Below, one piece after another: positions 29,279-38,363 of a DNA stretch of 64,000 bases. Source of the stretch: an uncultured Eubacteriales bacterium. GTDB taxonomy: Bacteria > Bacillota > Clostridia > Peptostreptococcales > Anaerovoracaceae. The stretch lies in NCBI GenBank assembly GCA_902776285.1, contig CACYPK010000009.1:1-64000 (forward strand). The letters are read 5' to 3'. Position 1 is the stretch's first letter, and every line of letters begins with the position of its first letter. Both the position numbers and the translations under genes were made by a program. Below the pieces are notes generated by a model. That model was not told the DNA's origin and did not search any database. It worked only from the letters and a program-made list of their open reading frames with translations.

Positions 29279-30316
29279 TTGGACTTGGAACCGAAATTGT
29301 CCGATAACGGTACCGGCAGCGGCATTCCCGAGAAAAGAAAACGTTTCCAGAGATCACTGAGCGTCATAATAGCGCTTATAGTGCTTGCGGCTCTTGCTCT
29401 CTGGGGCGTTTACATGATGTCGAAGCCTTACGACAGAACGCGTACTACCTACGCGGATTTTGTCGTAGAAGAAGATGCGGACATCAGCGCCGTCGCGGCG
29501 GATCTCGAGGAACAGGGAGTAATAAAGGACGCTTCTCATTTCGAAAGGCTCGCCAAGCTGACCTTTGCCGATCCTTTCAAGCCGGGCACTTATTATCTGT
29601 CTCCTTCGATGGATTCGCTTACCATACTCAGAACGCTTCAGAGCGGTATGACGACATCAAAGGGCTTTACCGTTCCCGCGGGCTACACGCTGCTGCAGCT
29701 CGCTTCGGCACTTGACAGGGACGGCCTGGCCGATCAGCAGAAGTTCCTGAAGGCAGCCGCGTCTCCGGACATCGCTTCACTGGAAGTGCTCGGGGAGAAC
29801 ACGGAAGGGCTCAAAGGCACTGACCTGCTTGAAGGATTCCTTCTTCCGGGCGAATACACTCTGAGCGCGGATGCCGATGAGAGCATGATAATCATCATGA
29901 TGCTCGACGCTTTCGCCAACTTCTATAACGACGATTACAAAGCAAGGGCGGACGAACTCGGCATCAATACAAGGCAGCTGCTCGTGATCGCTTCCATGAT
30001 TGAAAAGGAAACTTCCGTCGACAAGGAGAGAGCGGCTATATCCGGCGTGATACACAACCGCATCAATCTCGAGATGACTCCTGTCAGCGAACTTCCTGAG
30101 AAACCTATATGCTTCCCGAGCAAGGAGTCCATAATCGCGGCTCTCTATCCGGATGACAGCGAGTACACTTACTACGCTCTTGATCCGAGCATGGACGGTA
30201 CTCACAGATTCACCGACGATGAAGAAGAGTATAACGAGTGGATGGAAGAGCTCAGCGAAGATAGCGAAGAAAACGACGAAGAAAGCAGCGAAGAAAGCGG
30301 CGGTGAAGAGGAATGA
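29279..30316 (+). CDS. mltG: Endolytic murein transglycosylase MltG (YceG-like)
   Basis: The 345-aa membrane-anchored protein has one transmembrane helix (about 29-47) and an extracellular YceG domain. It carries the catalytic-Glu motif IASMIEKETS (Glu near 244) and the downstream VIHNRIN and PICFPSKESI motifs. MltG cuts nascent glycan strands and is thought to set their length. The start is TTG, with GGAG 7 bases upstream. The C-terminus ends in an unusual acidic Ser/Glu tail (about 313-345). It overlaps trmR by 4 bases; mltG-trmR-trhP matches the Bacillus yrrL-yrrM-yrrN order. Confidence 0.9.
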   Translation: MDLEPKLSDNGTGSGIPEKRKRFQRSLSVIIALIVLAALALWGVYMMSKPYDRTRTTYADFVVEEDADISAVAADLEEQGVIKDASHFERLAKLTFADPFKPGTYYLSPSMDSLTILRTLQSGMTTSKGFTVPAGYTLLQLASALDRDGLADQQKFLKAAASPDIASLEVLGENTEGLKGTDLLEGFLLPGEYTLSADADESMIIIMMLDAFANFYNDDYKARADELGINTRQLLVIASMIEKETSVDKERAAISGVIHNRINLEMTPVSELPEKPICFPSKESIIAALYPDDSEYTYYALDPSMDGTHRFTDDEEEYNEWMEELSEDSEENDEESSEESGGEEE

Positions 30317-30987
30317 GCGTCAGGGACATGGCTCTTAAGGAGTTCGTCGACAGGCATCATAAGGCTCTCGACGATGATCTGGCTGAACTCAGGCGTTCCA
30401 ACGAAAGCGAAAGCGTTCCTCTGATACTCGCCGAGACGGAAGAGATACTGAGCCTTCTTACGGGTCTCACCAAACCTAAAAAGATCCTCGAACTGGGAAC
30501 GGCTCACGGATATTCGGCCCTGTTCTTCGCCAAGAAGCTTCCGGAAGCCCGCATCACTACCATCGAAAGGAATCCGGCCATGATCGTGTACGCCGAGGCC
30601 GAATTCGCTAATCGGAAGGAAGGCGAAAGGATAGATCTTCGCATCGGTGACGCGGGAGAGATCCTTTCAGGCCTTGCGGACGAGCTCAAAGACGCCTGCG
30701 AAAGCGAGAAATATGACTTCGTATTCATAGACGCCGCGAAAAGCCACTATAAGGAATTCCTGGAACAGGCGGAGAAGATCTGCACGAAAGACGCGCTCAT
30801 AGTCTGCGACAACATCCTTCTTAAGGGATGGATAATCGAAGCGGACGGCGACGCCGCCAAAAGGCACAGGACAAGCATAAAATACATGAAGCAGTTCCTG
30901 GACTATCTCGTTGAGAGGGACGATCTGGATGTCTCTATACTCACGGGAGGGGACGGACTTGCTGTCATAAGGTTCAAGAATGAATGA
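30313..30987 (+). CDS. trmR: tRNA 5-hydroxyuridine methyltransferase-type O-methyltransferase
   Basis: The 224-aa class I SAM methyltransferase has motif I LELGTAHGYSALF (about 57), the acidic TIERNP motif (about 80) and FVFIDAAKSHYKEF (about 136) with the metal-binding Asp typical of the catechol-OMT-like family. Its position between mltG and a U32 protein matches Bacillus TrmR (YrrM), which methylates 5-hydroxyuridine at wobble position 34 of tRNA to mo5U. I assign that role mainly from context, since the sequence alone would only say O-methyltransferase. It overlaps both neighbours by a few bases. Confidence 0.83.
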   Translation: MSVRDMALKEFVDRHHKALDDDLAELRRSNESESVPLILAETEEILSLLTGLTKPKKILELGTAHGYSALFFAKKLPEARITTIERNPAMIVYAEAEFANRKEGERIDLRIGDAGEILSGLADELKDACESEKYDFVFIDAAKSHYKEFLEQAEKICTKDALIVCDNILLKGWIIEADGDAAKRHRTSIKYMKQFLDYLVERDDLDVSILTGGDGLAVIRFKNE

Positions 30988-32215
30988 CAAATCGCCCAGA
31001 TTAGAACTGCTCGCTCCGGCGGGCGATATGGAAAAGCTAAAGACCGCGGTCAGATTCGGGGCTGACGCCGTATACTTCGGCGGAGAACTGTTCAGCCTCA
31101 GAGCAGGCGCGGGCAATTTTACCGTGCCGGAAATAGCCGAAGCCATGGACTGGCTGCATTCAAACGGCGCAAAGGGTTACATGACCATTAATATATACCC
31201 TCACAACGGCGATATTTCGCCTCTGAGGGATTATATCGGTAAAATCAAGGATATTCCCATCGACGCGTTTCTGGTGTCGGATCCGGGCGTTATGGGCCTC
31301 ATAAGAGGACAGATACCTGATGCCGAGATACATCTTTCAACCCAGGCAAATACGACCAATTATCTTACAGCGTCTTTCTGGGCCTCGCAGGGTGTAAAAA
31401 GGATAGTCTGCGCCCGCGAGATGAGCATCGAAGAGATACGCGTCATGAGACGCGAGCTGCCTGAAGACATCGAGATAGAAGCCTTTGTGCACGGCGCGAT
31501 GTGCATATCTTATTCAGGAAGATGCCTTCTGAGCAACTTCATGGCCGGCAGGGATGCCAACCAGGGAGCCTGCACGCATCCGTGCAGATGGAAATACGCT
31601 CTCGTAGAGGAGCAGAGACCGGGAGAGTACTATCCGATAGAAGAGGACGGACGCGGCAGCTACATACTCAATTCGCGCGACCTCTGCATGATAGATAAGA
31701 TCCCGGACCTTGCAGAAGCCGGCGTATACTCCTTCAAGATAGAAGGGCGTATGAAATCGATGTATTACGTGGCTACTGTAGTTTCGGCATACAGAGCGGC
31801 AATGGACGCCTATATGGCCGATCCTAAGAACTATAAGTACGACAGCGGTTACTTTGACGAGCTCTGCAAGGCAAGCCACCGCGAGTTCACGCACGGATTC
31901 TATTACAACAAGCCGACTGACAAGGATCAGAATTATCTGACAAGCGAATACACGAGAGACTACTCGTTCATAGGACTTGTCAGAGAAACAGATGAAAACA
32001 CCGGACTCACGACCGTAGAACAGCGCAATAAGTTCTCTGTCGGAGATACCGTTGAAATATTCGGACCGCGCACTCCTTTCTGGGAAGAGACGGTCGCTGA
32101 AATGTACGATGAGGAAGGGGAGCCTGTCCAAAGCGCGCCGCATCCTCAGCAGATACTGAAAATACGATTCAAAAGGATCCCGCCTGAGGGATTCATAATG
32201 CGAAAGAAAAAGTAA
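30980..32215 (+). CDS. trhP: U32 family tRNA U34 hydroxylation protein
   Basis: The 411-aa U32 'peptidase' family protein starts ELLAPAGDMEKLKTAVRFGADAVY-like. It contains HGAMCISYSGRC (about 173) and GACTHPCRW (about 198), which carry Cys residues typical of Fe-S-binding U32 members. The C-terminal beta domain begins near 330. In Bacillus and E. coli the TrhP/YegQ relatives hydroxylate U34 of tRNA from prephenate-derived chemistry, feeding TrmR. Adjacency to trmR supports this. Bacillus has two consecutive U32 genes (yrrN, yrrO), whereas only one is present here. Confidence 0.85.
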   Translation: MNDKSPRLELLAPAGDMEKLKTAVRFGADAVYFGGELFSLRAGAGNFTVPEIAEAMDWLHSNGAKGYMTINIYPHNGDISPLRDYIGKIKDIPIDAFLVSDPGVMGLIRGQIPDAEIHLSTQANTTNYLTASFWASQGVKRIVCAREMSIEEIRVMRRELPEDIEIEAFVHGAMCISYSGRCLLSNFMAGRDANQGACTHPCRWKYALVEEQRPGEYYPIEEDGRGSYILNSRDLCMIDKIPDLAEAGVYSFKIEGRMKSMYYVATVVSAYRAAMDAYMADPKNYKYDSGYFDELCKASHREFTHGFYYNKPTDKDQNYLTSEYTRDYSFIGLVRETDENTGLTTVEQRNKFSVGDTVEIFGPRTPFWEETVAEMYDEEGEPVQSAPHPQQILKIRFKRIPPEGFIMRKKK

Positions 32216-32239
32216 CACTTGATCACAGGAGCCTAGGAA

Positions 32240-33568
32240 ATGGACGATCCCTCTATATTGTTAATTGTTTTAATAGTCATCATCATGGTGGTCAACGCTC
32301 TTGTCGTTGCCTGCAAAAGGGCGCTTGACTATGTTGACCGCAATGCCATAAAGGAAAGGCTCGAGGACGAACCGGAAAACAAGAGACTTCAGACTGTCTC
32401 GTTCTTCCTTTCCAAGCCTTCCGGATATCATTACGCAAACCACGCTGCAAGCTTTCTGAACATCGTCATATGCTTCATGCTGTTCAATCTTCTGCTCATG
32501 AAGATCGGAAAAGAAGGCGGCACGGCAGCGGGTCCTTACGGATTCAGCATTCCGCTTGTGGTACTGTACAACGCGCTGTTCTACGCCGTTTATACCGCGC
32601 TCTCAGACATCCTTCCTAAGAAGCTGGCGGCTCAGGCGAGCGAGAAGGTAAGCGTCGGGCTGACAGGATTCCAGAAGTTCATATATTACATAACACTTCC
32701 TTTCGTATGGTTCTGCAAAGGCATAGCCAATGTGGTGCTGAAGATCATGGGAAAGAAAACGGATGTCGACGACTCGTATTTCAGCGAAGACAAGGTCATG
32801 TCAATGCTTGACAGGGGCCAGGAGACAGGCGAGATCAAAGAGGAAGGCCGCAAGATGATCGACTCCATATTCGAGTTCGACGACCTTCTTGCTTACGAGA
32901 TCATGACGCCTCGTACCGACGTGTTCATGTTCGACCTTGAAGACGACAGGAGCGAGTATTTCAACGAACTGATGGAGCTGACACACTCCAGGATCCCGGT
33001 ATACAAAGGCGATCCGGACAATATCGTCGGCATTTTGCACATAAAGGACTATCTTCACAGCGCTACAAAGAAGGGCTTTGACAACGTCGATATCAAGAAG
33101 CTCCTGAGGCCGGCGTACTTTGTGCCTGAAACAAAGAACATCGACGCTTTGTTCAGAGAACTGCAGAAAGAGAAGCAGCATCTGGCGATACTTATCGATG
33201 AATACGGCGGAGTAAGCGGAATAGTGTCCGTAGAGGACATAATCGAACAGATAGTAGGCGATATAGACGACGAATTTGACGAAGAAGACCGCATAATAGA
33301 GAAAGTTAACGATACAACATTTATTGTAGACGGCAACGTCCATCTTGACGATCTTGAAGAAGAGACGGATATCGAGCTCGAATCCGAGACCAGCGAGACC
33401 GTCGGAGGCTTCATTATCGACCTGATGGGCGAGATCCCGCGCGAAAACGTAAAATACGATACGATCACATATGAGGATTACAGGTTCACGATACTTTCGG
33501 TAAAGGACCGCAGAATAGAAAAGCTCAGGATCGAGATCATCGAGAGAGAGGAAGACAGCGATGAATGA
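32240..33568 (+). CDS. CNNM/CorC-type membrane protein with CBS pair
   Basis: This 442-aa protein has an N-terminal CNNM/DUF21 membrane domain (about four hydrophobic segments within 1-175). A CBS-domain pair follows (about 200-335) with the YEIMTPRTDVFMFD and SRIPVYKGDPDNIVGILH motifs and DEYGGVSGIVSVEDIIEQIVG. A C-terminal CorC/HlyC domain completes it (about 355-435). Relatives are Mg2+/Co2+ efflux or transport proteins, formerly called haemolysins. The CBS pair probably senses adenine nucleotide-Mg. The ribosome site AGGAG lies upstream, and the end overlaps the next gene by 8 bases. Confidence 0.9.
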   Translation: MDDPSILLIVLIVIIMVVNALVVACKRALDYVDRNAIKERLEDEPENKRLQTVSFFLSKPSGYHYANHAASFLNIVICFMLFNLLLMKIGKEGGTAAGPYGFSIPLVVLYNALFYAVYTALSDILPKKLAAQASEKVSVGLTGFQKFIYYITLPFVWFCKGIANVVLKIMGKKTDVDDSYFSEDKVMSMLDRGQETGEIKEEGRKMIDSIFEFDDLLAYEIMTPRTDVFMFDLEDDRSEYFNELMELTHSRIPVYKGDPDNIVGILHIKDYLHSATKKGFDNVDIKKLLRPAYFVPETKNIDALFRELQKEKQHLAILIDEYGGVSGIVSVEDIIEQIVGDIDDEFDEEDRIIEKVNDTTFIVDGNVHLDDLEEETDIELESETSETVGGFIIDLMGEIPRENVKYDTITYEDYRFTILSVKDRRIEKLRIEIIEREEDSDE

Positions 33569-33887
33569 TGATGTCAATGTCATAGATATTATCGAAGAGG
33601 TCATAATGTCTTTCGATGCCGTCAGCAGATTTCCGGGTCACGGGATCTCGGACAACATACAAAAGGCCATCGGGATGGATGTACAGCATCCCGGCATAAA
33701 GGTCAGCGAAGACGATGACGGCATCACCATTAACTGCGGGATAATCGTTTATTTCGGAGTAAACATACCGCAGCTTTGCTACGACATACAGACAAGAGTC
33801 AAGAGGGAAGTTGAGGAAGTGACCGGTCTGGAAGTCAGAGCAGTGAACATAAAGGTCGAAGGCATCGACAAAGAGGAGACGAATTGA
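33561..33887 (+). CDS. Asp23/Gls24 family envelope stress protein
   Basis: The 108-aa Asp23-family protein carries the typical INCGIIVYFGVNIPQLCYD and QTRVKREVEEVTGLEVRAVNI blocks. Family members are abundant envelope-associated proteins, and one copy is often encoded just before nusB (Bacillus YqhY), where it is linked to lipid metabolism. That gene order is kept here. The middle glycine-rich DGVAS-type region of classical members is modified. Overlaps of 8 and 4 bases with its neighbours indicate one transcript. Confidence 0.88.
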   Translation: MNDDVNVIDIIEEVIMSFDAVSRFPGHGISDNIQKAIGMDVQHPGIKVSEDDDGITINCGIIVYFGVNIPQLCYDIQTRVKREVEEVTGLEVRAVNIKVEGIDKEETN

Positions 33888-34285
33888 AAAGAGAAACCGT
33901 AAGAGAAAAAACCATGCAGCTCGTATATCAGATGGATATCACCGGAGATTTCGAGGTTGCAGATCTCAGCATCGTAGAAGAGAATGTCAAGGCGGCGGGC
34001 AATAAGCAGGCAGCCCAGACTCTTGCCGCGGTGCAGGATCATCACGAAGACATAGACAGACTCATTACAGAGAATCTCGACAACTGGACCCTTGAGAGGA
34101 TAGCAAGGACAGACCTTGCCATACTCAGGACTGCGGTTGCCGAGATGCTTTATGTTGAAAGCATACCTGTCAGTGTTTCGATCAACGAGGCGGTCGATCT
34201 TGCAAAGAAATACGGAGATGAGAGATCGTACGCGTTCGTCAACTCCGTTCTGGGCAAGATATCGCGCAGCCTTTCAGCGGAATAA
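33884..34285 (+). CDS. nusB: Transcription antitermination factor NusB
   Basis: The 133-aa all-helical NusB binds boxA RNA with S10 in rRNA antitermination. The N-terminal KRETVREKTMQLVYQMD arginine-rich helix and C-terminal INEAVDLAKKYGDERSYAFVNSVLG motif are clear. The start is TTG, with AGAGGAG just upstream, and the protein aligns from there; no ATG gives a better N-terminus. It overlaps the Asp23 gene by 4 bases. Confidence 0.95.
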   Translation: MKRETVREKTMQLVYQMDITGDFEVADLSIVEENVKAAGNKQAAQTLAAVQDHHEDIDRLITENLDNWTLERIARTDLAILRTAVAEMLYVESIPVSVSINEAVDLAKKYGDERSYAFVNSVLGKISRSLSAE

Positions 34286-34293
34286 AAGGGACA

Positions 34294-35301
34294 ATGAACC
34301 GGCTGTATCTGGGGATAGACACTTCGAATTACAGGACTTCGGTCGCTGCAGTCGACAGCAGCGGGAGCATTCTGTTTTCAAAGGCAGTGCTTCTTGATGT
34401 CGATAAGGGCGAGAGAGGTCTGAGACAGTCGGAAGCTTTCTTCAGACACAGCAACAGGCTTCCTGACTATATCAGCGAGCTGTTTGAAGGCATCGATCCT
34501 TCAAAGATCGTTGCTGTGGGAGTATCCGAAAGACCGAGGAGAGTCGAAGGATCGTACATGCCTTGCTTCATGGCAGGTGTAAACGCGGCCTCCATCATAG
34601 GATCGTCGCTGGACGTTCCGGTCTGCGGCTTCTCGCATCAGGAAGGCCACGCCGCCGCCATACTTGAGAGCGGCGGAAACACTCCTCCTGAAAGTTCGCT
34701 GTTCTTCCATCTGAGCGGCGGTACTACCGAAGCTCTCCTTTGCAGACCTGACGCGAAGGGATACAGCATGGAGATAGTGGGAGGGACTCTCGACATCTCC
34801 ATAGGCCAGCTTCTGGACAGATACGGAGTTGCCATGGGCATGCCTTTCCCTTCAGGACAGTATCTAGACGATACAGCATATAAAACTCTCGACTCCGCGG
34901 GCTTTGATACGGCCGCTGTCAGCGGTACAGGCGTGATGCCCAAGCTCAAAATTAAAGACGGATATTTCAATCTTTCCGGCGCTGAGACAAGGCTGATGAA
35001 GTACGCTGATTCACGCGGCGGAGATGAGAAGGAAACTTCCCGTGTGACAGCCGAGCTGTTCGCTTCAATAGCGGGACTCCTGGCCGGGGAAGTCGCATAT
35101 TTAAGAGATAAATACGACATAAAAGGCATCTATATGGCAGGCGGAGTCGCTTCAAGCAAAACAGTACGCAGACTTCTGTCAGCCGATGAATACACTGATA
35201 TCAGGTTCGGCGACGCCGGACTGTCAGGTGATAACGCTGTTGGAACAGCGCTGCTCGCTAAGAGGATACATGAGACCGGTAACAGTAACTCAGGTAAATG
35301 A
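34294..35301 (+). CDS. TsaD/Kae1 paralogue (YgjD-like ASKHA protein)
   Basis: The 335-aa ASKHA-fold protein is related to TsaD, which makes the t6A tRNA modification. It has LGIDTSNYRTS (about 6), FSHQEGHAAA (about 114) matching the TsaD HxEGH metal site, and the C-terminal YMAGGVASSK and SGDNAV motifs. In canonical TsaD a SGGHT motif follows; here it reads SGGTTE, lacking that His. Clostridia often encode such a second TsaD-like copy between nusB and xseA. The function is unknown, and it should not be assumed to be the t6A enzyme. It overlaps xseA by 32 bases. Confidence 0.82.
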   Translation: MNRLYLGIDTSNYRTSVAAVDSSGSILFSKAVLLDVDKGERGLRQSEAFFRHSNRLPDYISELFEGIDPSKIVAVGVSERPRRVEGSYMPCFMAGVNAASIIGSSLDVPVCGFSHQEGHAAAILESGGNTPPESSLFFHLSGGTTEALLCRPDAKGYSMEIVGGTLDISIGQLLDRYGVAMGMPFPSGQYLDDTAYKTLDSAGFDTAAVSGTGVMPKLKIKDGYFNLSGAETRLMKYADSRGGDEKETSRVTAELFASIAGLLAGEVAYLRDKYDIKGIYMAGGVASSKTVRRLLSADEYTDIRFGDAGLSGDNAVGTALLAKRIHETGNSNSGK

Positions 35302-36409
35302 ATACATAGCCAAGAAGCTTCGTGATGACCTCAATCTTCACGGGCTTGTTGTTGAGGGCGAGATCTCCGGCTTAAGCAGAAGCGGTCAGCATGTTTACCT
35401 GACTCTCAAGGATGCAGACAGCCAGATACGCGCCGTCATCTGGGGTAGGGATGCCGTAAAGATCGACATGTCTCTGGTAGAGAACGGCAAGAAGGTCGTC
35501 GTGGTATGCGATATCAGTCCGTATTACAAAAATGGGACGTATTCCCTCAGCATCAGACACGTTGAAGCGGCCGGCGAAGGAGACCTGGCGGCGGAGTTCA
35601 ACCGCGTCAAGGCAAAACTCGAAAAGGAAGGACTTTTCGACAAGAAATACAAGAAGCCCATACCCGTTTTCCCGTACCGCGTAGGCGTTGTAACTTCAGC
35701 CACCGGAGCCGCGATAGAAGACATTCGCAAGATCATCACCGCAAAGAATGACTTCACGGACATAGTGATATTCCCTACAGCGGTCCAGGGAGTCGGAGCG
35801 GTAAGAAGCATCTGTGACAATATAAAACTGGCGAACAGACTCAGCGAAAGCGGGACCTTCATCGATACGCTGATCGTAGGCAGGGGAGGCGGTTCGGCCG
35901 AAGACCTTGCCGCGTTCAACGATGAAGAAGTCGCGCGCGCGATATTCGCGTCAAAGATACCGGTCATAAGCGCAGTCGGCCATGAGATAGATTATTCGAT
36001 CAGCGATCTTGTTGCAGACATGAGAGCCGAGACTCCTACCGCCGCGGCGGACATGGCCGTTATGGATACGTTCAAACTGAGGGATGACATCACAAACAGC
36101 CGCAGGATACTCGTCACATCCATCGAGCAGAAAATAGCATCCGAAAGAAGGGTGCTCGACAGCGGATACGCGCTTCTGGGCGCGAATATAAAAGCAAAGA
36201 TATCCGAAGCGAAAAGCGCCGTAGAGAAAGCCGTGATAGTTCTGAGAGAGAACGATCCGCGCAATATCTTTTCAAAGGGTTACGCAGCGGTAACAAAGGA
36301 CGGGACGGTGGTCCCGCGTACGGCAGACATCGTGAAAGGCGAAGAATACAGAATAATCATGACAGACGGCAGTTTCACCGCCAGAGTCACGGAAGTGGAC
36401 CCGGATTAA
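35270..36409 (+). CDS. xseA: Exodeoxyribonuclease VII large subunit
   Basis: The 379-aa product has an N-terminal OB-fold (VTQVNEYIAKKLRDDLNLHG, VEGEISG) and the catalytic exonuclease domain with VGVVTSATGAAIEDI (about 141), GRGGGSAEDLAAFNDE (about 204) and SAVGHEIDYSISDLVAD (about 230). A helical C-terminus completes it. The open frame reaches upstream to 35186, but I chose the ATG at 35270 because the family N-terminus begins there. AGAGGA lies close before it. With XseB it degrades single-stranded DNA from both ends. Confidence 0.93.
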   Translation: MRPVTVTQVNEYIAKKLRDDLNLHGLVVEGEISGLSRSGQHVYLTLKDADSQIRAVIWGRDAVKIDMSLVENGKKVVVVCDISPYYKNGTYSLSIRHVEAAGEGDLAAEFNRVKAKLEKEGLFDKKYKKPIPVFPYRVGVVTSATGAAIEDIRKIITAKNDFTDIVIFPTAVQGVGAVRSICDNIKLANRLSESGTFIDTLIVGRGGGSAEDLAAFNDEEVARAIFASKIPVISAVGHEIDYSISDLVADMRAETPTAAADMAVMDTFKLRDDITNSRRILVTSIEQKIASERRVLDSGYALLGANIKAKISEAKSAVEKAVIVLRENDPRNIFSKGYAAVTKDGTVVPRTADIVKGEEYRIIMTDGSFTARVTEVDPD

Positions 36410-36424
36410 AGGAAGGGGCATATT

Positions 36425-36631
36425 ATGGCAGACAAAACATTCACGGAATCCATGCAGGCTCTTCAGAACGCGGCTTCCGAGATCGGAAAGCAGGCGACCA
36501 CCCTCGAAGATTCTCTCAGGCTTTTTGATGAAGGCATGAAGGAAGCTGAGTACTGCAGGGAGATACTCGACAAGGCCGAGCAGAAGATCCAGATATATGA
36601 GAACGGAGAACTCAGGGATGCGCAGCTTTGA
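36425..36631 (+). CDS. xseB: Exodeoxyribonuclease VII small subunit
   Basis: The 68-aa two-helix protein carries the XseB pattern: FTESMQALQNAASEIGK, LEDSLRLFDEGMKEAEYC and the C-terminal LDKAEQKIQI. Several small subunits coat the extended helices of one XseA. It follows xseA by 15 bases with AAGGAAGGGG as ribosome site. Its 3' end overlaps the probable ispA start by 14 bases. Confidence 0.94.
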   Translation: MADKTFTESMQALQNAASEIGKQATTLEDSLRLFDEGMKEAEYCREILDKAEQKIQIYENGELRDAQL

Positions 36632-37508
36632 TGAATATAAGGCTATCGTAAATGAACACCTGAGCGATCTTATCGCGGATCCGGGGGCGGAAGCATCCGT
36701 ACTCAGCGAAGCGATGAGATACAGTCTTGAAGTAGGCGGAAAGAGGCTCAGGCCTGTTCTGCTGCTCGCGGCATGCGAATTCGCGGGCGGAGATATAAGC
36801 GAGGCTCTGCCGTACGCTCTTTCAATTGAGTACATACACACATATTCACTGATCCACGACGATCTGCCCGCGATGGACAACGACGACCTCAGACGCGGCA
36901 AGCCTACCAATCACAAGGTGTTTGGCGAAGCAATGGCGATACTGGCAGGCGACGGGCTTCTGTCTACAGCCGCTGAGACTGTCACGGGAGAACCGCTCAA
37001 GCACGCAGATGATACCGTAAAGATGCGCGGCCATATCGAAGCCGCTCATGAGATACTCTCAAGAGCGGGCGCGACCGGAATGATAGCGGGCCAGACAGCC
37101 GACATCAGGGGAGAAACTCTCGAACCTACAGCGGAACTTATAAGGTATATCGAGCTGCACAAGACAGCCGATCTGATAACAGCGCCTGTTCGCGCGGGAC
37201 TTATGATAGCCGGCGCGGACGATAAGATGCTGGATGATTTCACTGTTTACGCAAGGGATATAGGAGTCGCTTTCCAGATCCTTGACGATATCCTCGACAT
37301 AGAAGGCGATCAGGCGCTCATGGGAAAGACCCTGGGCAAGGACGCCGAGCAGGGCAAGTGCAATTACGCTTATGTCCACGGGCTCGAAGCCGCAAAAGAA
37401 GAACTCCACAGACTCACGGCCGAAGCCAAGTCCGCGCTTTCGGGATATGGCGCTGATGCCTCGTTCTTTACGAAGCTGGCTGATTCACTTGAAGCAAGGA
37501 ACAACTGA
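36618..37508 (+). CDS. ispA: Farnesyl/geranylgeranyl diphosphate synthase-type polyprenyl synthetase
   Basis: This is a roughly 296-aa trans-polyprenyl synthetase. The first Asp-rich motif DDLPAMDNDDLRRGKPTNHK (about 79) includes the LIHDDLPAMDND block, and the second is FQILDDILDIEGD (about 218), with GGKRLRPVLLL near 35. The residues before the first DDxxD fit short-chain (C15) enzymes. The frame opens at 36597. I prefer the ATG at 36618, which gives MRSFDEYK and a better-placed GGAG. The xseB-ispA-tlyA order is typical; dxs, often next, is missing from this string. Confidence 0.93.
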   Translation: MRSFDEYKAIVNEHLSDLIADPGAEASVLSEAMRYSLEVGGKRLRPVLLLAACEFAGGDISEALPYALSIEYIHTYSLIHDDLPAMDNDDLRRGKPTNHKVFGEAMAILAGDGLLSTAAETVTGEPLKHADDTVKMRGHIEAAHEILSRAGATGMIAGQTADIRGETLEPTAELIRYIELHKTADLITAPVRAGLMIAGADDKMLDDFTVYARDIGVAFQILDDILDIEGDQALMGKTLGKDAEQGKCNYAYVHGLEAAKEELHRLTAEAKSALSGYGADASFFTKLADSLEARNN

Positions 37509-38302
37509 TGAAAGAACGTCTGGACGTATTACTTGTGAATAACGGACTCGCCGAGTCGCGCGAGAAGGCAAAGCGGACCATAATGGCCGGTCTGGTCACC
37601 GTAGACGGAAGGCTTGAGGACAAGCCGGGTTCCCGCTTCGATATCGATTCCGATGTTCAGGTCAAGGGACAGGAATGCCCTTACGTTAGCAGGGGAGGCC
37701 TCAAGCTCGAAAAAGCCATTGAGGAATGGGGCGTATCATGCGACGGAGCGGTATGCGTGGACATGGGAGCTTCTACCGGAGGCTTCACCGACTGCATGCT
37801 TCAGCACGGAGCGCGAAAGGTCTACGCGATCGACGTCGGATACGGCCAGCTCGACTATAAGCTGCGTACGGATGAGCGCGTTGTCAACATGGAGAAGACG
37901 AATATCCGATATCTCGACACATCGCTAATCAGCGAGCCTGTCGACCTCATATCCATAGACGTCAGCTTCATTTCGGTGAAGCACATGTTCCCGGTCGCAG
38001 CTGCTATCCTTGCCGATGAAGGCAGGATACTTTGCCTTGTAAAGCCGCAGTTTGAAGCGGGGAGAGAGCAGGTCGGAAAGGGCGGAATAGTCCGCGAGCC
38101 TGAGATCCACAGGGAAGTCATCGATAATGTCATCGGCTACGCGGCCGATAACGGACTGTATCCCGAAAATCTTTCTTATTCTCCGATAAAAGGTACAAAG
38201 GGAAACATAGAATATTTACTTTTACTTTCAAGAAAAAAGTGCGATAATAAACTTGATATGAGCGGAGTCATAAATGCTGCTCATTCAGGTCTAAATAAAT
38301 AA
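37508..38302 (+). CDS. tlyA: TlyA family rRNA 2'-O-methyltransferase
   Basis: The 264-aa protein has an N-terminal S4 RNA-binding domain (ERLDVLLVNNGLAESREKAK) and a FtsJ-like methyltransferase domain with VDMGASTGGFTDCML (about 84), DVSFIS (about 152) and KPQFEAGREQVGKGG (about 181). Family members methylate 16S/23S rRNA ribose, and some are called haemolysin A. It shares the TGATG junction with ispA. No recN or argR follows here, unlike many Firmicutes. The gene is the last of this compact block before a 61-base gap. Confidence 0.92.
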   Translation: MKERLDVLLVNNGLAESREKAKRTIMAGLVTVDGRLEDKPGSRFDIDSDVQVKGQECPYVSRGGLKLEKAIEEWGVSCDGAVCVDMGASTGGFTDCMLQHGARKVYAIDVGYGQLDYKLRTDERVVNMEKTNIRYLDTSLISEPVDLISIDVSFISVKHMFPVAAAILADEGRILCLVKPQFEAGREQVGKGGIVREPEIHREVIDNVIGYAADNGLYPENLSYSPIKGTKGNIEYLLLLSRKKCDNKLDMSGVINAAHSGLNK

Positions 38303-38363
38303 CCAATAATTAACTATCATTCCAAGTTTTTATCACCATCATTCTTAACGTAAGGAGATCAAA

